Source of the DNA: Streptomyces sp. NBC_01497 | Lineage (GTDB): Bacteria > Actinomycetota > Actinomycetes > Streptomycetales > Streptomycetaceae | Assembly: GCF_036250695.1 (NCBI RefSeq) | Contig: NZ_CP109427.1 | Span: 4,154,001 to 4,218,000 of the forward strand | Direction of reading: 5' to 3' | Length of the DNA: 64,000 nucleotides | Part shown: positions 8,552-16,859 of the stretch, one piece after another | How the letters are laid out: each line of letters starts with the position of its first letter | Position numbering within the stretch: position 1 is the first letter of the stretch | Program-made: the position numbers and the translations under genes | The notes under the pieces: generated by a model | Databases searched by the model: none | The model's input: only the letters and a program-made list of their open reading frames with translations | What the model was told of the DNA's origin: nothing

Positions 8552-9265
8552 GTGTCCACGTATGTATACGCGATCACCGCGTCCGACCATCCCATACGCC
8601 TCGACGGACTGAACGGGGTCGGCGAGCCCGCCTCGCAGGTCCGCACGGTGAAGACCGAGCAGCTGACGGCGGTCGTCAGCGACGCACCCGAGGGTCTGCG
8701 GGCCAAGCGCCGGGACGTCGCAGCGCACCAGGCCGTACTGGAGCGCCTGATGGCGGACGGCGCCGTGCTGCCCATGCGCTTCGGGCTCGTGGGGCCCGAC
8801 GACGAGCAGGTGGCGGCGGCACTCGACGGCAACGCCGAGGGCTACAAGGAGCGTCTCACCGAGCTCGACGACTGCCTCGAATTCAATCTGAAGGTCTCGC
8901 GTGACGAGGACGATCTCCTCAAGGAGATCATCCGCGAGTCGGACGAGGTACGCGGGCTGAACGAGTTCACCCGGGCGAATCCGGACGCCCACAACGAGAA
9001 GATGCGCCTCGGCGAACTGATCACCGAAGAGGTCAAGGCCCGCCAGGAACGCGACGCGAGGGAAATGACCGACCGGCTCGCTCCGGCGGCGCTGAACACC
9101 GCGGTCGCCGACGCGACGCAGGACACCCTCCTGAATGTGTCGTTCCTCGTCAAGCGCGACAAGGCCGCGGCTTTCTCCCAGGCGGTGCACGAGGAGGCGG
9201 GCCTCCACAGCGAGGCCTACACGATTCGGTTGAACGGTCCACTTCCGCCGTACAGCTTCGTCTGA
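8552..9265 (+). CDS. gvpF: Gas vesicle protein GvpF
   Basis: 237 residues from GTG 8552, three bases after gvpA. Typical GvpL/GvpF family features: N-terminal STYVYAITA, the VLPMRFGLV strand-turn near 71-79, a central acidic helical section (KERLTELDDCLEFNLKVSRDEDD) and the C-terminal INGPLPPYSF-type ending, here LNGPLPPYSFV. GvpF interacts with GvpA during nucleation in other systems. Paralogue of GvpL at 12652. Confidence 0.95.
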   Translation: MSTYVYAITASDHPIRLDGLNGVGEPASQVRTVKTEQLTAVVSDAPEGLRAKRRDVAAHQAVLERLMADGAVLPMRFGLVGPDDEQVAAALDGNAEGYKERLTELDDCLEFNLKVSRDEDDLLKEIIRESDEVRGLNEFTRANPDAHNEKMRLGELITEEVKARQERDAREMTDRLAPAALNTAVADATQDTLLNVSFLVKRDKAAAFSQAVHEEAGLHSEAYTIRLNGPLPPYSFV

Positions 9266-9504
9266 CCACCGGCGCCCGCGGCCCCCGCGGCCCGCGCGGA
9301 AGTGCACGGGGAGGGCCGGACGCATATGCGGGCGAAACCGTGGCAGACGAGGGAGAAGAGTGAAGACAGTGGACGGGCGGCCGGGCGATTTCGCGGCCCG
9401 TGGGCATCGGCCCGATCGGCCCGGCCCCGTCCCCACTCCCGTCGGCCCCTTCACGGACCGGCACGCACCGCGGACCAGGAAGTGACGAGAGGGAAAGGGA
9501 AACC

Positions 9505-9762
9505 ATGGGACTCATCACACAGATCCTCACTCTCCCGGTCGCCCCGGTCCGCGGATTCAGCTGGGTACTCGGACACGTGATGACCGCGGCGGAGCAGGAG
9601 TACTACGACCCCGCCCCGGTCCGCGGCCAACTGGCAGATCTTGAAAAGGAGCTTCTCGCCGGCCGGATATCGGAAGAGGATTTCGACCGGCGCGAGGACG
9701 AACTGCTCGATCAGCTGGAATTCATCCAGCACGAGCGCAGGCGACTCGGTCTCGATTCCTGA
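9505..9762 (+). CDS. gvpG: Gas vesicle protein GvpG
   Basis: 85 residues from ATG 9505, preceded by GAGAGGGAAAGGGAAACC. The sequence is the standard GvpG pattern: GLITQILTLPVAPVRGFSWV, then a coiled-coil-prone charged helix (LADLEKELLAGRISEEDFDRR) ending QLEFIQHERRRLG. Longer upstream starts (9400) are not supported. An unusually large gap of about 240 bp separates it from gvpF; nothing recognisable lies there. Accessory protein of vesicle assembly. Confidence 0.94.
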   Translation: MGLITQILTLPVAPVRGFSWVLGHVMTAAEQEYYDPAPVRGQLADLEKELLAGRISEEDFDRREDELLDQLEFIQHERRRLGLDS

Positions 9763-9871
9763 CGCCGTACGGTGCCGTACCGCCACGACGTCTCACGAAC
9801 ACGGGACGGTGCCATCACGCCCGCACACCGGACAGCGGTCCTCATCACGAGGAGAACGAGGTGCGCAACAG

Positions 9872-10624
9872 ATGACCAATAATAATTCCAAGATAGGCAT
9901 GGCCCTGGTAGGGGGCTATTTCCTGGGACGTACCAAGAAGGCCAAGATGGCCATCGGGCTGGGCATGTTCCTGGCCGGCAAGAAACTCAATCTCGACCCC
10001 AAACAGCTGGGGTCCATGCTCACGAACTCGAACCTGCTCGGCGGCCTGAACGACCAGGTGCGCAAGGAACTCCTCGACACGACCAAGTCGGCGGCGACGG
10101 CAGCGCTCACCAAGCGGATCGGCGGCTTCGCCGACTCCCTGCACGAGCGCACGCTGAGTCTCGACGGCCGTGACGAGGACGAGGGCGCCGGCGACCGGGA
10201 CGACGACCAGGACGACCGTGCCGACGAGCAGGCGGACGAGGACGACGACCGGGCCCCTCGCGACGACCGCGACGACGACGACCGGGCGCCCCGGGACGAC
10301 AGTGACGACGGTGACGACGACGGACCCGCGCCCGCGGGCAAGCCGAAGACCCGCCGCTCGGCGAGCAGCTCCGAGGGGGACGGGCCGAAGGGCTCCGCGA
10401 AGCCCAAGGTCTCGACGCCGCGCAAGACCGCGTCGAGCACCCGTACCCGCGTCTCCGGCAGTGCGAAGAAAACGGCCTCGGGCGGCGCTCACAAGACGGC
10501 GTCCTCGGCATCGTCCACCCGCAAGACCACGTCCGGCGCGCGCAAGACCGCGTCGTCGGCCCGTAAGACCACCTCGGGCTCGGCCCGCAAGGCCGGCAAC
10601 CGGGGAGGCAGCGACAATGGCTGA
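9872..10624 (+). CDS. gvpY: Gas vesicle-associated protein GvpY with Asp-rich and histone-H1-like tails
   Basis: 250 residues from ATG 9872. Residues 1-95 are the conserved part (KIGMALVGGYFLGRTKKAKM, AIGLGMFLAGKKLNLDPKQL), with a Gly-rich hydrophobic N-terminal segment. Residues about 100-150 are an Asp/Glu/Arg-rich stretch. Residues about 165-245 are Lys/Ser/Thr/Ala-rich, with repeats such as SSTRKTTSGARKTASSARKT that look like histone H1 or HupS tails. GvpY is an actinomycete-specific cluster member without known biochemical role. Its stop overlaps the gvpZ start by 8 nt, so translation is coupled. Confidence 0.85.
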   Translation: MTNNNSKIGMALVGGYFLGRTKKAKMAIGLGMFLAGKKLNLDPKQLGSMLTNSNLLGGLNDQVRKELLDTTKSAATAALTKRIGGFADSLHERTLSLDGRDEDEGAGDRDDDQDDRADEQADEDDDRAPRDDRDDDDRAPRDDSDDGDDDGPAPAGKPKTRRSASSSEGDGPKGSAKPKVSTPRKTASSTRTRVSGSAKKTASGGAHKTASSASSTRKTTSGARKTASSARKTTSGSARKAGNRGGSDNG

Positions 10625-11849
10625 TTCGAAGATCGGCACGCTCGGCAAGGAGATCACGGGCAGCCCCGCGGCCGACCGGCTGAAGGAAGAGCTCCGCAAC
10701 TACGTGATGGCACGCGCCACCCACACGGTGACGAACCTCGGCCAGCGGCTCGGCGAGGGCGCGGGCAAGCTCGCGGATCCCGGCGGCGCCGCCGGAGGCC
10801 TCGCCGGCAGCCTGGCGAAGGGCGGACAGGCCCTCACGGAGGGCAAGTCCCCCGTCGACGCGATGAAGGCCGTCGGCAAGGACCATCTCAAGAACACGGT
10901 CAAGGACAAGATCAAGGGCCTGTTCGGCAAGGGCCGCAAGGGCGGCGGCGGCAAGTCCAAGTCGGTCACCATCAGCGAGGACATCGATGTCGGTGTGCCG
11001 GTGCGGGAGGCCTACGACCAGTGGACCCAGTTCCAGGAGTTCTCCACGTTCGCCAAGGGCGTGGTGAGCGTGGAGAAGGGCGACGACACCTCCAGCAACT
11101 GGAAGGTGAAGGTCGCCAAGTCCACCCGGAGCTGGAAGGCGAACGTCACCGAGCAGGTGCCGGACGAACGCATCACGTGGACGACCGAGGGCGCCAAGGG
11201 GACCGTGAAGGGTGTCATCACCTTCCACGCGATCACCGACAACCTCACCCGCGTGCTCATGGTCCTCGAATACTTCCCGAAGGGGCTGTTCGAGAAGACC
11301 GGCAACATCTGGCGCGCGCAGGGCAGGCGGGCACGGCTCGACCTGAAGCTGTACCGCAAGTTCATCATGATGCGCGGCGAGGCCACCGACTCCTGGCGCG
11401 GTGAGATCCGTGACGGCGAGGTCGTGGTGGACCACGACGAGGCGATGCAGCGCGAGCAGGAGGAAGAGGAGCAGCGGCAGGACGGCGAGCGGGACGACGC
11501 CGAGGACGCCGAGGATCCGGAAGCGCTCGACGAGGACGCCGAGGCGGACGACGACGGGTTCGAGGACGAGGACGACGACGACCGCGCGTACGAGGACGAG
11601 GACGCCGAAGCCGAGGCGGACGAGGACGAGGACGACGCGGAGAACGCCGACGACCGCGACGACGACCGGTTCGAGGACGAGGACGCCGACGCCGAGGACG
11701 ACGAGGAATCGTACGACGACGAGGCGGACGAGCCCGAGGCCGAGGCGGACTCGCGCGACGCCGACGCCGACGCCGACGACGTCGAGGACGCCGACGCCGA
11801 GGACGCCGAGGACGACCGCGAGTACGCGGGTCACTCGGGCCGACGGTGA
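10617..11849 (+). CDS. gvpZ: Gas vesicle-associated protein GvpZ: SRPBCC domain plus polyacidic tail
   Basis: 410 residues from ATG 10617, overlapping the end of gvpY by 8 nt. Residues about 1-110 are helical and Gly/Lys-rich. Residues about 120-265 form a START/SRPBCC (polyketide cyclase/dehydrase-like) domain: SVTISEDIDVGVPVREAYDQ, then WTQFQEFSTFAKGVVSV and ITWTTEGAKGTVKGVITFHA. From about 280 to the end nearly every residue is Asp, Glu or Ala, from repeated GAC/GAG/GCC codons. SRPBCC folds bind hydrophobic ligands; a role at the hydrophobic vesicle interface is inference. Confidence 0.88.
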   Translation: MADSKIGTLGKEITGSPAADRLKEELRNYVMARATHTVTNLGQRLGEGAGKLADPGGAAGGLAGSLAKGGQALTEGKSPVDAMKAVGKDHLKNTVKDKIKGLFGKGRKGGGGKSKSVTISEDIDVGVPVREAYDQWTQFQEFSTFAKGVVSVEKGDDTSSNWKVKVAKSTRSWKANVTEQVPDERITWTTEGAKGTVKGVITFHAITDNLTRVLMVLEYFPKGLFEKTGNIWRAQGRRARLDLKLYRKFIMMRGEATDSWRGEIRDGEVVVDHDEAMQREQEEEEQRQDGERDDAEDAEDPEALDEDAEADDDGFEDEDDDDRAYEDEDAEAEADEDEDDAENADDRDDDRFEDEDADAEDDEESYDDEADEPEAEADSRDADADADDVEDADAEDAEDDREYAGHSGRR

Positions 11850-11914
11850 CACCGGAGCCCCGCCCCGCCCCCGGGGCGGGCCCGGCACCACGAGCGGGAC
11901 AAGGGTGAACTGAC

Positions 11915-12652
11915 GTGTCCGACTCACTGGCAGGCCGCATGGGCGGCCCCCCGGCCGGAACCGCCTACGGCGCCGCGCCCCAGGGCGGCTCCGCGAACCT
12001 GGCGGACATCCTGGAGCGCGTCCTCGACAAGGGCGTGGTGATCGCGGGTGACATCCAGATCAACCTGCTCGACATCGAGCTGCTGACCATCAAGCTGCGG
12101 CTGCTCGTCGCCTCCGTCGACAAGGCGAAGGAGATGGGCATCGACTGGTGGGAACACGATCCGTCGCTGTCGTCCCGCGCCCGGGACGACGGCCCGGGCC
12201 GGCAGATGTCCGCGGGCCACCAGGGCGGCCGGGCCCAGGGAGCGGTGGCGGACGCGGACGGATCGTCGCAGTCGGACGAGATCGCCCGGCTGCGGGCCGA
12301 AGTGGCGGAACTGCGGGCCGCGTCCGCCCGTCCCTCCGCGGCTCTTCCCGAAGGTGACGGCACGCGCGACGGGAACACACGCGACGACACCGCGTCCGAG
12401 CGGGAGCCGGAACGCACCGGCCGCCGGCCTGGGACGCGTTCGCAGGACAAGGCGGAAGCCGAGCCCGGGCACAAGCGACCGCGCCGCCGCACCGCCGCCA
12501 CGTCCGACGACGCCGGCAGCGGCTCCAGGACCGGGCGCTCACGCCCGGCCAGGCGCCGTGAGCGCCCCGACGACGCGGAAACCGGCGCCGACGGCAGCGG
12601 GAGCACGGACGACGAGGGCCAGGACGGACCCGGACAGGAAGAGGAGCGCTGA
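11915..12652 (+). CDS. gvpJ: Gas vesicle protein GvpJ (GvpA paralogue)
   Basis: 245 residues from GTG 11915. A GvpA-like core lies at about 27-75 (NLADILERVLDKGVVIAGDI, QINLLDIELLTIKLRLLVAS), followed by MGIDWWEHDPSL, which is typical of the GvpJ/GvpM branch rather than GvpA. The C-terminal two thirds are low-complexity, charged and Ser/Arg/Asp-rich. GvpJ-type proteins are minor shell components that help nucleation. Its stop overlaps the gvpL ATG (TGATG). Confidence 0.92.
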   Translation: MSDSLAGRMGGPPAGTAYGAAPQGGSANLADILERVLDKGVVIAGDIQINLLDIELLTIKLRLLVASVDKAKEMGIDWWEHDPSLSSRARDDGPGRQMSAGHQGGRAQGAVADADGSSQSDEIARLRAEVAELRAASARPSAALPEGDGTRDGNTRDDTASEREPERTGRRPGTRSQDKAEAEPGHKRPRRRTAATSDDAGSGSRTGRSRPARRRERPDDAETGADGSGSTDDEGQDGPGQEEER

Positions 12653-13473
12653 TGCCGGACGCCGACACCGTCTCGTACCTGTACGGAGTCTGCCGCGCGG
12701 ACGCGCCCGCGCCGCCCGCCGTGCCGTCCGCGCCGCCACTGCGGCTCGTGCGCCACGGCGGGCTGGCCGCCGTGGTGGCGTCCGTACCGGCCGACGCGTT
12801 CGGCACGGACGGACTTGAGGCCCGCCTGAACGACCTGGAGCAGTTGGAGGTCCTGGCCCGCGCGCACAACGCCGTGGTCGACGCCGTCCACGCGGGTACG
12901 ACCGTGCTGCCGATGCGACTCGCCACGGTCTATCTGGACGACGAACGCGTCGCCGACGTACTGCGCGCGGGCGCCGAGAACTTCGGCCGGCTGCTCGACT
13001 GGCTCGACGGCCAGGAGGAACTGGGCGTCAAGGTGTACGCCATTCCCACGGCCGCACCGGTGACCGCACCGGTGCCGGAGCCGGGCACGGCTCCCGATGC
13101 CCCGGCCACGGCCGAAACCGGATCCGAGAGCCCCGGCCGCGCGTACCTCCGCCGCCGCCAGGCCCAGCGCCGCAGCCACCGCGACGCCTACCGCACGGCC
13201 GGCGACGTGGCCGCGCGGCTGCCGCAGGCGGTCGCAGGCCTCGCCCGCGCACGCGCCAGGCACCGCCCGCAACAGGGCGAACTCGCCTCGCGGGTGGGCG
13301 AGAACATCGCCAACGAGGCGTACCTCGTCGCCCGCTCGGACCTGGCCGGCTTCCGCGCCGCGGTCGCGTCCCTGGCCACGGACGTGCCAGGGGTACGCGT
13401 CGAGGTGACGGGCCCCTGGGCGCCCTACTCGTTCACCACGCACCCGGACACGGAGGGGGCGGCCACCCCGTGA
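12652..13473 (+). CDS. gvpL: Gas vesicle protein GvpL
   Basis: 273 residues from ATG 12652, overlapping the gvpJ stop by one base. Same family as GvpF: N-terminal TVSYLYGVCRADAPAPP, the VLPMRLATVYLDDERV section near 84-99, an Arg-rich helix in the middle (YLRRRQAQRRSHRDAY) and the C-terminal VTGPWAPYSF ending. Accessory assembly protein. Its end overlaps the gvpS start by 4 nt (GTGA). Confidence 0.94.
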   Translation: MPDADTVSYLYGVCRADAPAPPAVPSAPPLRLVRHGGLAAVVASVPADAFGTDGLEARLNDLEQLEVLARAHNAVVDAVHAGTTVLPMRLATVYLDDERVADVLRAGAENFGRLLDWLDGQEELGVKVYAIPTAAPVTAPVPEPGTAPDAPATAETGSESPGRAYLRRRQAQRRSHRDAYRTAGDVAARLPQAVAGLARARARHRPQQGELASRVGENIANEAYLVARSDLAGFRAAVASLATDVPGVRVEVTGPWAPYSFTTHPDTEGAATP

Positions 13474-13718
13474 CGGAGATGGTTCCCCACCTGCCGGCGA
13501 CGCCCGGCGCGCGGACCGAGGGCTTCGAGGAGGAGTCCCTGGCGGGCCGCGAGATCGCGCTGATCGACCTGCTGGACCGGCTGCTCAGCGGCGGCGCGGT
13601 GCTCACCGGCGACCTCGTGCTGTCGATCGCGGACGTCGACCTCGTCCACATCAACCTGCGCGCCGTGATCCGTTCGATCACCGGCGACGAACCAGCCCCC
13701 TGGGTGCGTGAACCATGA
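13470..13718 (+). CDS. gvpS: Gas vesicle protein GvpS (small GvpA-like)
   Basis: 82 residues from GTG 13470. Residues about 27-72 are a compact GvpA/GvpJ-type core (REIALIDLLDRLLSGGAVLT, GDLVLSIADVDLVHINLRAV) without the tails seen in GvpA and GvpJ. It overlaps gvpL upstream and gvpK downstream by 4 nt each. Probably a minor shell or nucleation protein. Confidence 0.92.
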   Translation: MTEMVPHLPATPGARTEGFEEESLAGREIALIDLLDRLLSGGAVLTGDLVLSIADVDLVHINLRAVIRSITGDEPAPWVREP

Positions 13719-14122
13719 CAGGAAACGACGACTTCGCGGCCGTCGCACAGGCCGCCGCCCGCGCCTTCGACCTCGTACCCGCGGCCCCCGGCGACACCCG
13801 GCCGGCCGGTCAGGAACCGGGCGCCCGCGGCACGGACATCGCGCAGCGGCTGCGCACCGACCCGGAGACGGTCGAACGCGACCTGATCAAACTGGTCCTG
13901 ACCATCGTCGAACTGCTGCGGCAGCTGATGGAACGAACGGCGCTGCACCGCGTCGACCAGGGCGACCTGGACGAGTCCCAGGAGGAACGCATCGGCATGA
14001 CGCTGATGATCCTGGAGGACCGGATGACCGAACTCTGCGACCGCTACGGCCTGACCATGAACGACCTGAACCTCGACCTCGGACCGCTCGGATCCCTGCT
14101 GCCGCACGGCCAGGACGGTTGA
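13715..14122 (+). CDS. gvpK: Gas vesicle protein GvpK
   Basis: 135 residues from ATG 13715, overlapping gvpS by 4 nt. The family pattern is clear: TDPETVERDLIKLVLTIVEL, LRQLMERTALHRVDQGDLDE, IGMTLMILEDRMTELCDRYG and the ending LTMNDLNLDLGPLGSLL. GvpK is a conserved accessory protein of vesicle formation. Last gene of the gvpOAFGYZJLSK set. Confidence 0.95.
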   Translation: MTGNDDFAAVAQAAARAFDLVPAAPGDTRPAGQEPGARGTDIAQRLRTDPETVERDLIKLVLTIVELLRQLMERTALHRVDQGDLDESQEERIGMTLMILEDRMTELCDRYGLTMNDLNLDLGPLGSLLPHGQDG

Positions 14123-14187
14123 GACACTTACCCGCGGTAGGTTCTCCGCCCTGGTTTCCTGCCCACTTGAGCGGCAACACGGACACC

Positions 14188-14634
14188 ATGACGACGGAAG
14201 AGAACAACACGGGCAAGGAGACGCGCAACGGCAGCGCCAACGGCACCGCCGCGCGCAAGAAGGTCCAGGGCGCCGCCGAGCGCGCGAAGCAGAACGGGGC
14301 GAACTCGGCGCGGCAGGCCAAGGACTCCGCGACCGCCGCAGAGAAGGCCGCCGAGTCGGGCACCACAGCGCTGGGCGCCGCGGCCTCGCACGCCGGACGG
14401 TCCGCGGCCGCGGGCCTCGACTCCGGCCGCAAGGTGGCAGCGTCGCTCGGCACCAGCGTCACGTCCGGCGCCACCCTCGCCTGGACGGTCGTCAAGGACC
14501 GCAAGAAGATCGCGGCAGGCGCGGGCGCCGGCTTCGTGGGCCTGATGGGCGCGGCGTTCGCCGTCGGCAGGGCCACCGCGAAGACGCACGCGAAGGGCGG
14601 CCCCCTGACCCGCTTGACGAGCGGGCGCATCTGA
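14188..14634 (+). CDS. Ala/Lys-rich helical membrane-associated protein at the end of the gas-vesicle operon
   Basis: 148 residues from ATG 14188; the ribosome-binding site is weak (TGAGCGGC). Residues 1-60 are a hydrophilic Asn/Lys/Ala/Glu-rich helix (KKVQGAAERAKQNGANSARQ, AKDSATAAEKAAESG). A Gly/Ala-rich hydrophobic segment near 112-130 (AAGAGAGFVGLMGAAFAVGR) precedes a basic end. No family was recognised with confidence; it resembles phasin-like coat proteins and, loosely, the DUF5324 protein at 441. It lies 65 bp after gvpK, before the operon terminator, so a vesicle-related role is likely but unproven. Confidence 0.72.
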   Translation: MTTEENNTGKETRNGSANGTAARKKVQGAAERAKQNGANSARQAKDSATAAEKAAESGTTALGAAASHAGRSAAAGLDSGRKVAASLGTSVTSGATLAWTVVKDRKKIAAGAGAGFVGLMGAAFAVGRATAKTHAKGGPLTRLTSGRI

Positions 14635-14680
14635 ACGTGTCACGGGCCAGGGCTGGGACGCCGGGCACCGTGGCACACAG

Positions 14681-14714
14681 AAGGCCGGACGGATCCGCGG
14701 ATCCGTCCGGCCTT
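14681..14714 (+). terminator. Perfect 17-bp inverted repeat ending the gas-vesicle operon
   Basis: AAGGCCGGACGGATCCG (14681-14697) is followed directly by its exact reverse complement (14698-14714). It lies about 46 bp after the last gene of the operon and before cutA. No T-run, as usual in Streptomyces. Confidence 0.85.
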
Positions 14715-14857
14715 CCGACGTGCGGGTGAGGGGACGGCCCGGGGGAGCCTCGGCTGGATCGGACGGCCGTGGGAGTAAGTACGGCTCCGTGCACGGCCGT
14801 GCCGCCACCAAAGGGGCCCCTTTTTGCGGTCCGAGTCGGCGGATAGGCTCATGCGCC

Positions 14858-15184
14858 ATGACTGACTTCGTGCAGGTGTCCACGGCCACCGAGACTCGCG
14901 AGCAGGCCGTCGAGCTGGCCCAGTCCGTAGTGCGAGACCGCCTTGCGGCAGGGGCACAGATCGTCGGGCCTGTGACCTCCGTGTTCTGGCATCTCGGTGA
15001 ATTCGGAACCGGCGAGGAGTGGCAGCTTCTCCTGAAGACCCGCGCCGACCGGTACCCGGCCCTGGAGGCGCACCTCTTGGAGCATCACCCCTGGGACAAT
15101 CCGGAGGTTTCCGCAGTGCCGATCGTCGCGGGCGCGGAGAGGTGCCTCCGCTGGGTCGAAGAGAACACCGCGTCAGGGCGCTGA
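14858..15184 (+). CDS. cutA: CutA1 divalent-cation tolerance protein
   Basis: 108 residues from ATG 14858. CutA1 hallmarks: FVQVSTATETREQAVELAQS, VRDRLAAGAQIVGPVTSVFW and PEVSAVPIVAGAERCLRWVE. Family members form stable trimers with a PII-like fold; a role in copper tolerance was proposed in E. coli but biochemistry is unclear. Here the usual CxN of the metal site reads GAQ, so the Cys ligand is missing, as in some other actinobacterial copies. The last 12 bp overlap the convergent regulator gene. Confidence 0.93.
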   Translation: MTDFVQVSTATETREQAVELAQSVVRDRLAAGAQIVGPVTSVFWHLGEFGTGEEWQLLLKTRADRYPALEAHLLEHHPWDNPEVSAVPIVAGAERCLRWVEENTASGR

Positions 15185-16489
15185 CTGGCCCAACAGCACT
15201 GTTACTGCAGGCACGTTGCGGTGCTCACCGAGTCGTCTCAGGACCGTGGACAGTCGTCGGTGTGGGCGTACGGAGGCCACACCGTCCGAAAGGTCCAGGG
15301 CGTGTTTGACCACGGCGGCTGACTGTTCGACCTCACCGGCGCTCAGGTAAGCGTCCGCAAGCCATGACAGGTACAGCGCCTTGTCGCGTGCGTGGCTGTC
15401 GTCATACTGCGCCAGACCAGCCTCCAGCGCGGGCACAGCGCGGAGGGGGCGGTGCAGTTCCGCCCAACACCGCCCAGTCATGATCTGCAGCTCCGTGGCG
15501 TCGACCCACGCCACCCAGTCCGGTTGCGGCTCGGAACCTGTGCCGTCCAGTGCCTCCTTCGCGTCCGCCAGCGCGCGCTCAGTTTCCGAGGCCAGTCCGG
15601 CAACGGCGCATGCCCACGCCTTCCGCTCGTAGAGCAGCGCGCGAACGCCAGATGGCGCTTCGGGGCCTACGGTCTCGCAGGAGCGGGACGCTATGTCCAC
15701 TCCCGCGCGCCTGTCTCCACTCACTGCCTGGTACGAGAGGAAGGCCAGGGCGTTCCCGGCCAGGTCGGCGTCTCCGGCGTCCGTGGCGGCCTTGTAACTC
15801 TCCTGGTAGAGCCCCTTGGCGTCCGCTTCCCGGCCGCCGTCGAAAGCGGCCCACCCTGCTTGCTGCGCCTGCTCGGCCAGGACGGACAACATGGCGCGGC
15901 CCGTATCCGCCGCGTAGCTCGACTCGCGGAGCAGTCTCGTCGTTTCCTGGTACTCCCCGAGGTACACGCGGTACGTGTCGCCTCCTCCCAACACGTGGTC
16001 CAGGCGGCGGAGACGAGCGGCACGTGCGCGAAGTCGCTGAGGGTCCCGGGCCCCCAAACGATTGCCCATGGCCGGGCGAGTGATGCTCGGGAAGCCCACG
16101 GCCAGTGTGCCGGTAGTTGCTCGGAGAAAGTTCCTTCGCTGCACGTCGGTCCCGATCTCTTTGGTGCCGGCGTGAGGAGGAGCCGGCGGGGACTCACTTG
16201 CTTCCCAGGGGCGGGAGGCAAGGCCCACCAGGGCGCTGGGGATACGGAGCGCATCGGCGATTTCCACGATCTTGCAGAAAGTCGTCACGCTGCCTTGGCC
16301 GCGCGCAAGGGTCCCGACGCGTTCAGGTTTGATGTCGCACTCGGCGGCGATCTTCGAGTAGCTGACCCCGGCGTGACGGCGTGCCAGCCGGAACACCGTC
16401 CCGAAGTCGTGCGCGGCAAGTGCCTCGCGCATATCGGGACGGTCGAGGATCGCGCGCGGCAGCGCGGTCGGCGGTTCGTATCCGGTCAT
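15173..16489 (-). CDS. XRE-family regulator with C-terminal TPR-like repeats
   Basis: 438 residues from ATG 16487-16489. Residues about 29-75 are an XRE helix-turn-helix (GTVFRLARRHAGVSYSKIAA, ECDIKPERVGTLARGQ). Residues about 112-130 contain RRNFLRATTGTLAVGFPS, a common feature of this Streptomyces family that resembles a twin-arginine motif but sits internally. From about 165 on there are helical tetratricopeptide-type repeats (YQETTRLLRESSYAADTGRA, GLYQESYKAATDAGDADLAG), used in such regulators to sense peptides or partners. It is divergent from the small-ORF and methyltransferase unit and probably controls it. Its 3' end overlaps cutA. Confidence 0.88.
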   Translation of the reverse strand: MTGYEPPTALPRAILDRPDMREALAAHDFGTVFRLARRHAGVSYSKIAAECDIKPERVGTLARGQGSVTTFCKIVEIADALRIPSALVGLASRPWEASESPPAPPHAGTKEIGTDVQRRNFLRATTGTLAVGFPSITRPAMGNRLGARDPQRLRARAARLRRLDHVLGGGDTYRVYLGEYQETTRLLRESSYAADTGRAMLSVLAEQAQQAGWAAFDGGREADAKGLYQESYKAATDAGDADLAGNALAFLSYQAVSGDRRAGVDIASRSCETVGPEAPSGVRALLYERKAWACAVAGLASETERALADAKEALDGTGSEPQPDWVAWVDATELQIMTGRCWAELHRPLRAVPALEAGLAQYDDSHARDKALYLSWLADAYLSAGEVEQSAAVVKHALDLSDGVASVRPHRRLSTVLRRLGEHRNVPAVTVLLGQSAP

Positions 16490-16547
16490 CAGCGCCCCGT
16501 GTGGTGCCTACTCAGTTGAGTGTGCGTCATCGCGTGACCACTAAGCG

Positions 16548-16562
16548 TACCCATCATGGGTA
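16548..16562. promoter_or_regulatory. Perfect palindrome, candidate operator of the divergent unit
   Basis: TACCCATCATGGGTA is a perfect 7-1-7 inverted repeat, 59 bp upstream of the XRE/TPR start and about 115 bp upstream of the first rightward ORF. Smaller dyads lie beside it: ACTCAGTTGAGT (16510-16521) and GTCATCGCGTGAC (about 16526-16538). The location suits autoregulation and control of the rightward genes; binding is inference. Confidence 0.55.
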
Positions 16563-16676
16563 TGCCTGCGCCGGGGAAGCGCTCAGGGGCCACCTGAGGA
16601 GAGTGTGGGCGCCACGAGCCCCAGCGACCGTGCGACCGATCCTGGGGCGTGGCCCACGCTGACAAGGAGCGTCGAC

Positions 16677-16859
16677 GTGAAGAACGTAGTCTCAGCGCCC
16701 CCGGGTACGCCAGCAGGACAAGCAGCCGATGGCGATGATCCCGCTGTTTTCCCGCACACCCTGCCGCCCTGCGCCGTGACAGTCGGAACGACGGCCGAGC
16801 GTCCCACACCGCCTGCACCAGCGGGTGAAGGCGCGGAGTTGAGGAGGTCGCTACCGTGA
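16677..16859 (+). CDS. Small protein of unknown function (60 aa), first ORF of the methyltransferase unit
   Basis: GTG 16677 is preceded by AAGGAG with 8-nt spacing, a good start signal. The product begins VKNVVSAPPGTPAGQAADGD and is Pro/Ala/Gly/Thr-rich with one Cys (in LPPCAVTVG); no family recognised. Its stop overlaps the next start (GTGA at 16856), implying coupled translation. The signals argue for a real gene, while the composition alone would not. It could be a precursor peptide or a leader ORF. Confidence 0.5.
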   Translation: MKNVVSAPPGTPAGQAADGDDPAVFPHTLPPCAVTVGTTAERPTPPAPAGEGAELRRSLP

